Below, piece after piece: positions 5,629 through 7,940 of a stretch of 7,940 nucleotides of DNA. The notes beneath the pieces are model-generated. The model ran no database searches, had not been told where the DNA came from, and saw only the letters and a list, made by a program, of their open reading frames with translations. Source of the DNA: Caldithrix sp. (GTDB taxonomy: Bacteria; Zhuqueibacterota; Zhuqueibacteria; Oceanimicrobiales; Oceanimicrobiaceae); the NCBI GenBank assembly GCA_004357015.1, contig SMXE01000181.1:1-7940 (forward strand). Direction: 5' to 3'. Position 1 is the stretch's first letter, and the number at the start of each line of letters is the position of its first letter. A program made the position numbers and the translations under genes.

Positions 5629-7940
5629 ACAAAGTTTCAGACGATAAGGTCCGGGAACGCGAAGAACAGTTTGAGGATCGCTGGACTTCATTTGGCAAGC
5701 ACACCGGCATTCTGAAAATCCATAAGAGAATGTCGGCGCAGCAGCTTAAGCAATTTGAAGTCTTTAAAGATTATGACGACAGATTCCTCGAGAAAATCAG
5801 TCCTGATATTTCGATAGCTGTTTGGGACCGGCAGAAGGTTTTGTTCGAGGAAGGGTCATATATCGACGTGGCTTTCTTTGTCGTCAAAGGCTACGTCAAT
5901 ATTTACATACAAAAGCAGCAAGGCCAAAATGCGCTGGCACAGCCGATCTTTGACAACCACCAAACCCGAATTCTTGACACGAATGGCGGCCGAAAAAAGA
6001 ATTCGGGCGGGCGCACCGTATTTCAAACACAGATCAAGCAGTTAAAGCAAAACGACAAGATCACCTTCCTCACGTCAATGGACATCGATCTGCCGTGGGG
6101 TGAAACCTTGAACCTGGGCGCAGGGGAGATCTTTGGTGAAATTGGCGCTTCAATTGGCTGGCCCCAGTCCGTTACTGCTCAAACGACCTCCGAGTGTGTG
6201 TTGGTTCAAATCAGGACGCCGGCCCTCGAAAAGATGAAGCGCAGGTCCAAGACCTTTAAGCAAAAGCTCGACGAGATCTATATTGAACGCTCCTTATCCA
6301 GCCAGCTCAAAAGCACACCTCTTTTTCAAAGATGCTCGGACAAATTCATCGAGGGGTTAAAGAAGAAAGTCGATCTCAAATCATTCAAGGGAAAGGACGT
6401 CATCGCGCGGGAAGGTCAACCCGCTGATGCCATATATTTGGTTCGTTCCGGGTTTGTAAAACTGTTACAACGATTCGGGGATGGAGAGATTGTGGTCAAT
6501 TATCTTTCCAAGGGCATGATACTCGGAGATATCGAATTCCTCCTGAAACACACGGCCTGGGTTTACACCGCAGTCTCGGTTGAAAACACGGAACTGGTCA
6601 GATTTCGGCATGAAGATTTCAAAGCAGTTATCGACAAATACCCTGAGGTGCAAGGGCCATTGTGGGAATCTGCGGCAGCGCGCGTTAAACAATCAGGCTT
6701 CAACAGAAGAAATATTGGCAAATCTGAATTCATCAACATGGCCCTGGAGAAGGGGCTTGTTGAAGGAAACAGTGTTCTGGTCATCGATCTGGACACCTGC
6801 ACACGTTGCGACGATTGTGTTCGAGGCTGCGCCGACACACATGACGGTTTGCCGAGATTTGTGCGTGAAGGAGAAAAATACAATGATTTTCTAATCACGC
6901 GGGCATGTTATCATTGTCAGGACCCCGTTTGCTTGATCGGTTGCCCAACCGGCGCAATCAGACGTGCGGGGGTCAGCGATGTCATAGAAATCGATGCGCA
7001 ACTGTGCATCGGCTGCAAAGTCTGCTTCAACAACTGTCCCTACAGCGCCATCATCATGGTTGAGTCCGAAACCGTCTCCGGAGGTCATGCGGAACTGCGG
7101 CCAACCGGCAACAAGGTGACGGAATTGGCGACAAAATGTGACTTGTGCCACAATTCGGGTCATGAACCGGCTTGTGTCAGCAATTGTCCGCACGGCTGTG
7201 CAATCCGCGTCACAAGCATAGAAAACTTTTCTCGGGTGTTGTTTCGAAATAAGAAAAACAGGAAGCGCCGGCGGTCATACCGCTTGGACAAAATTGTGCA
7301 GTCACCCGGATGGCTCTATGCTTTTCTAGCCGCCACAGCTCTGTGCATTTTCATATATTTTCTCAACATAATTATTTCTGAGGTGAACTCGGGCAATGTT
7401 TGGGGATTAAGCTACGGCACCGCCGCCGCCATCCTGATGGTTGGTGCGAGTTTGTATGGCGCCCGCCGGAGAATGATGAATCTGGCGGCTAAGTTTGGCC
7501 TGGGAAAGTCATTTAGCTGGGTGCAATTTCATGTTTATGGCGGCACGTTGTTCATGCTTCTCGTTTTGATGCACAGCGGGTTCAGAATGCCCAACGGACC
7601 GCTCCACTCCTGGTTATGGATCATGTCGGTTTGGGTCACCGCCAGCGGTCTTTTGGGAATTGTCATTCAAAAGTGGGTGCCCACGATGTTATGTTCAGCC
7701 CTCGCAATTGAGGTCATCTACGAAAGAATTCCCGAACTCATTCGTGAAATCAGAGAGAATGCCGACAGCCTGGTTTCAACCTGTAGCGAGCCGGTTAAAG
7801 ATTTCTACCGAAAAAAAATCGCAGCATCCTTAAGATCCCCGAAACCGAAACCCATCTACTTTGTAGATATCACCGGCGGTATCCAGCGGCGGTTGAAGCA
7901 ATTTGATTTCTTAAGAAATGTGCTCTCCGATAAAGAATGC
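5625..7940 (+). CDS. Fusion: two CRP-like domains, 4x[4Fe-4S] ferredoxin and cytochrome b-like membrane domain (3' end outside window)
   Basis: The frame is open from the ATG at 5625 to the window end (772 codons, no stop). The ATG overlaps the TGA of the cytochrome gene (ATGA), so translation is probably coupled. Domains in order: cyclic-nucleotide-binding-like fold at about 45-215 with a roughly 55-residue insert near 96-150; a second such fold at about 225-345; ferredoxin domain at about 385-530; membrane domain from 561. Sixteen cysteines form four cluster sets: 392/395/398/402, 428/431/436/440, 461/464/467/471 and 505/508/517/521, like the electron-transfer subunits of DmsB/HybA type. 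A very basic stretch (541-556) precedes four predicted helices at about 561-585, 595-613, 632-652 and 662-682, which puts both ends in the cytoplasm. H636 and H650 are 14 apart in helix 3, and H661 opens helix 4; these suit haem b binding. It probably moves electrons between cytoplasm, quinone and periplasm. No DNA-binding domain is visible in the part seen. Confidence 0.88.
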   Translation, partial: MNKVSDDKVREREEQFEDRWTSFGKHTGILKIHKRMSAQQLKQFEVFKDYDDRFLEKISPDISIAVWDRQKVLFEEGSYIDVAFFVVKGYVNIYIQKQQGQNALAQPIFDNHQTRILDTNGGRKKNSGGRTVFQTQIKQLKQNDKITFLTSMDIDLPWGETLNLGAGEIFGEIGASIGWPQSVTAQTTSECVLVQIRTPALEKMKRRSKTFKQKLDEIYIERSLSSQLKSTPLFQRCSDKFIEGLKKKVDLKSFKGKDVIAREGQPADAIYLVRSGFVKLLQRFGDGEIVVNYLSKGMILGDIEFLLKHTAWVYTAVSVENTELVRFRHEDFKAVIDKYPEVQGPLWESAAARVKQSGFNRRNIGKSEFINMALEKGLVEGNSVLVIDLDTCTRCDDCVRGCADTHDGLPRFVREGEKYNDFLITRACYHCQDPVCLIGCPTGAIRRAGVSDVIEIDAQLCIGCKVCFNNCPYSAIIMVESETVSGGHAELRPTGNKVTELATKCDLCHNSGHEPACVSNCPHGCAIRVTSIENFSRVLFRNKKNRKRRRSYRLDKIVQSPGWLYAFLAATALCIFIYFLNIIISEVNSGNVWGLSYGTAAAILMVGASLYGARRRMMNLAAKFGLGKSFSWVQFHVYGGTLFMLLVLMHSGFRMPNGPLHSWLWIMSVWVTASGLLGIVIQKWVPTMLCSALAIEVIYERIPELIREIRENADSLVSTCSEPVKDFYRKKIAASLRSPKPKPIYFVDITGGIQRRLKQFDFLRNVLSDKEC

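Noticed and set aside
6563..6898. Minus-strand frames at 6465-6692, 6563-6898 and 6891-7193, and a plus-strand frame at 6580-6894
   Set aside because: All lie inside the continuous 5625-7940 frame, which holds the ferredoxin cysteines; they are shadows.
5625..7940. Reading the last gene as a transcription regulator of the CRP/FNR family
   Set aside because: There are two beta-roll domains but no helix-turn-helix; the ferredoxin and membrane domains follow directly.

Overview
The window holds four genes, all on the + strand, packed head to tail. Every one looks like part of a trans-envelope redox pathway. The organism is a Gram-negative bacterium: gene 1 ends like an outer-membrane beta-barrel, and the next two genes encode exported multiheme c-type cytochromes. 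Base composition looks balanced by eye and codon use looks even across the genes. Large multiheme cytochromes with LVIVD propellers, a CRP-like/ferredoxin fusion and short-period intergenic tandem repeats fit an uncultured-type anaerobic or facultative lineage (for example the Calditrichota/KSB1, FCB or Planctomycetes-like groups). That placement is only a guess.

Layout: (1) 2-769, the C-terminal part of an outer-membrane beta-barrel protein whose 5' end lies outside the window. (2) 775-4515, a very large secreted cytochrome with ten CXXCH haem sites followed by about seven LVIVD-type beta-propeller repeats. Its start lies 5 bases beyond the stop of gene 1. (3) A 192-base gap at 4516-4707 with two different short tandem repeats, one of which runs over the stop codon of gene 2. 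(4) 4708-5628, a secreted cytochrome c554-like protein with three CXXCH sites and one unusual CX6CH. (5) 5625-7940 (runs off the end), at least 772 residues. Its order is two cyclic-nucleotide-binding-like domains, a ferredoxin domain with sixteen cysteines in four clusters, and a four-helix membrane domain with histidines placed for haem b. It overlaps gene 4 by ATGA.

How they may work together (inference): the last protein would sit in the inner membrane with its sensor and iron-sulfur domains in the cytoplasm, and would exchange electrons with the quinone pool or a cytoplasmic donor. The small cytochrome would shuttle electrons in the periplasm. The decahaem-propeller protein, with the beta-barrel, would act at or across the outer membrane. 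The direction of flow and the terminal substrate cannot be read from the sequence. The two most unusual items are the CRP-like/4x[4Fe-4S]/cytochrome b fusion, whose two nucleotide pockets lack the usual arginine, and the decahaem-LVIVD fusion.
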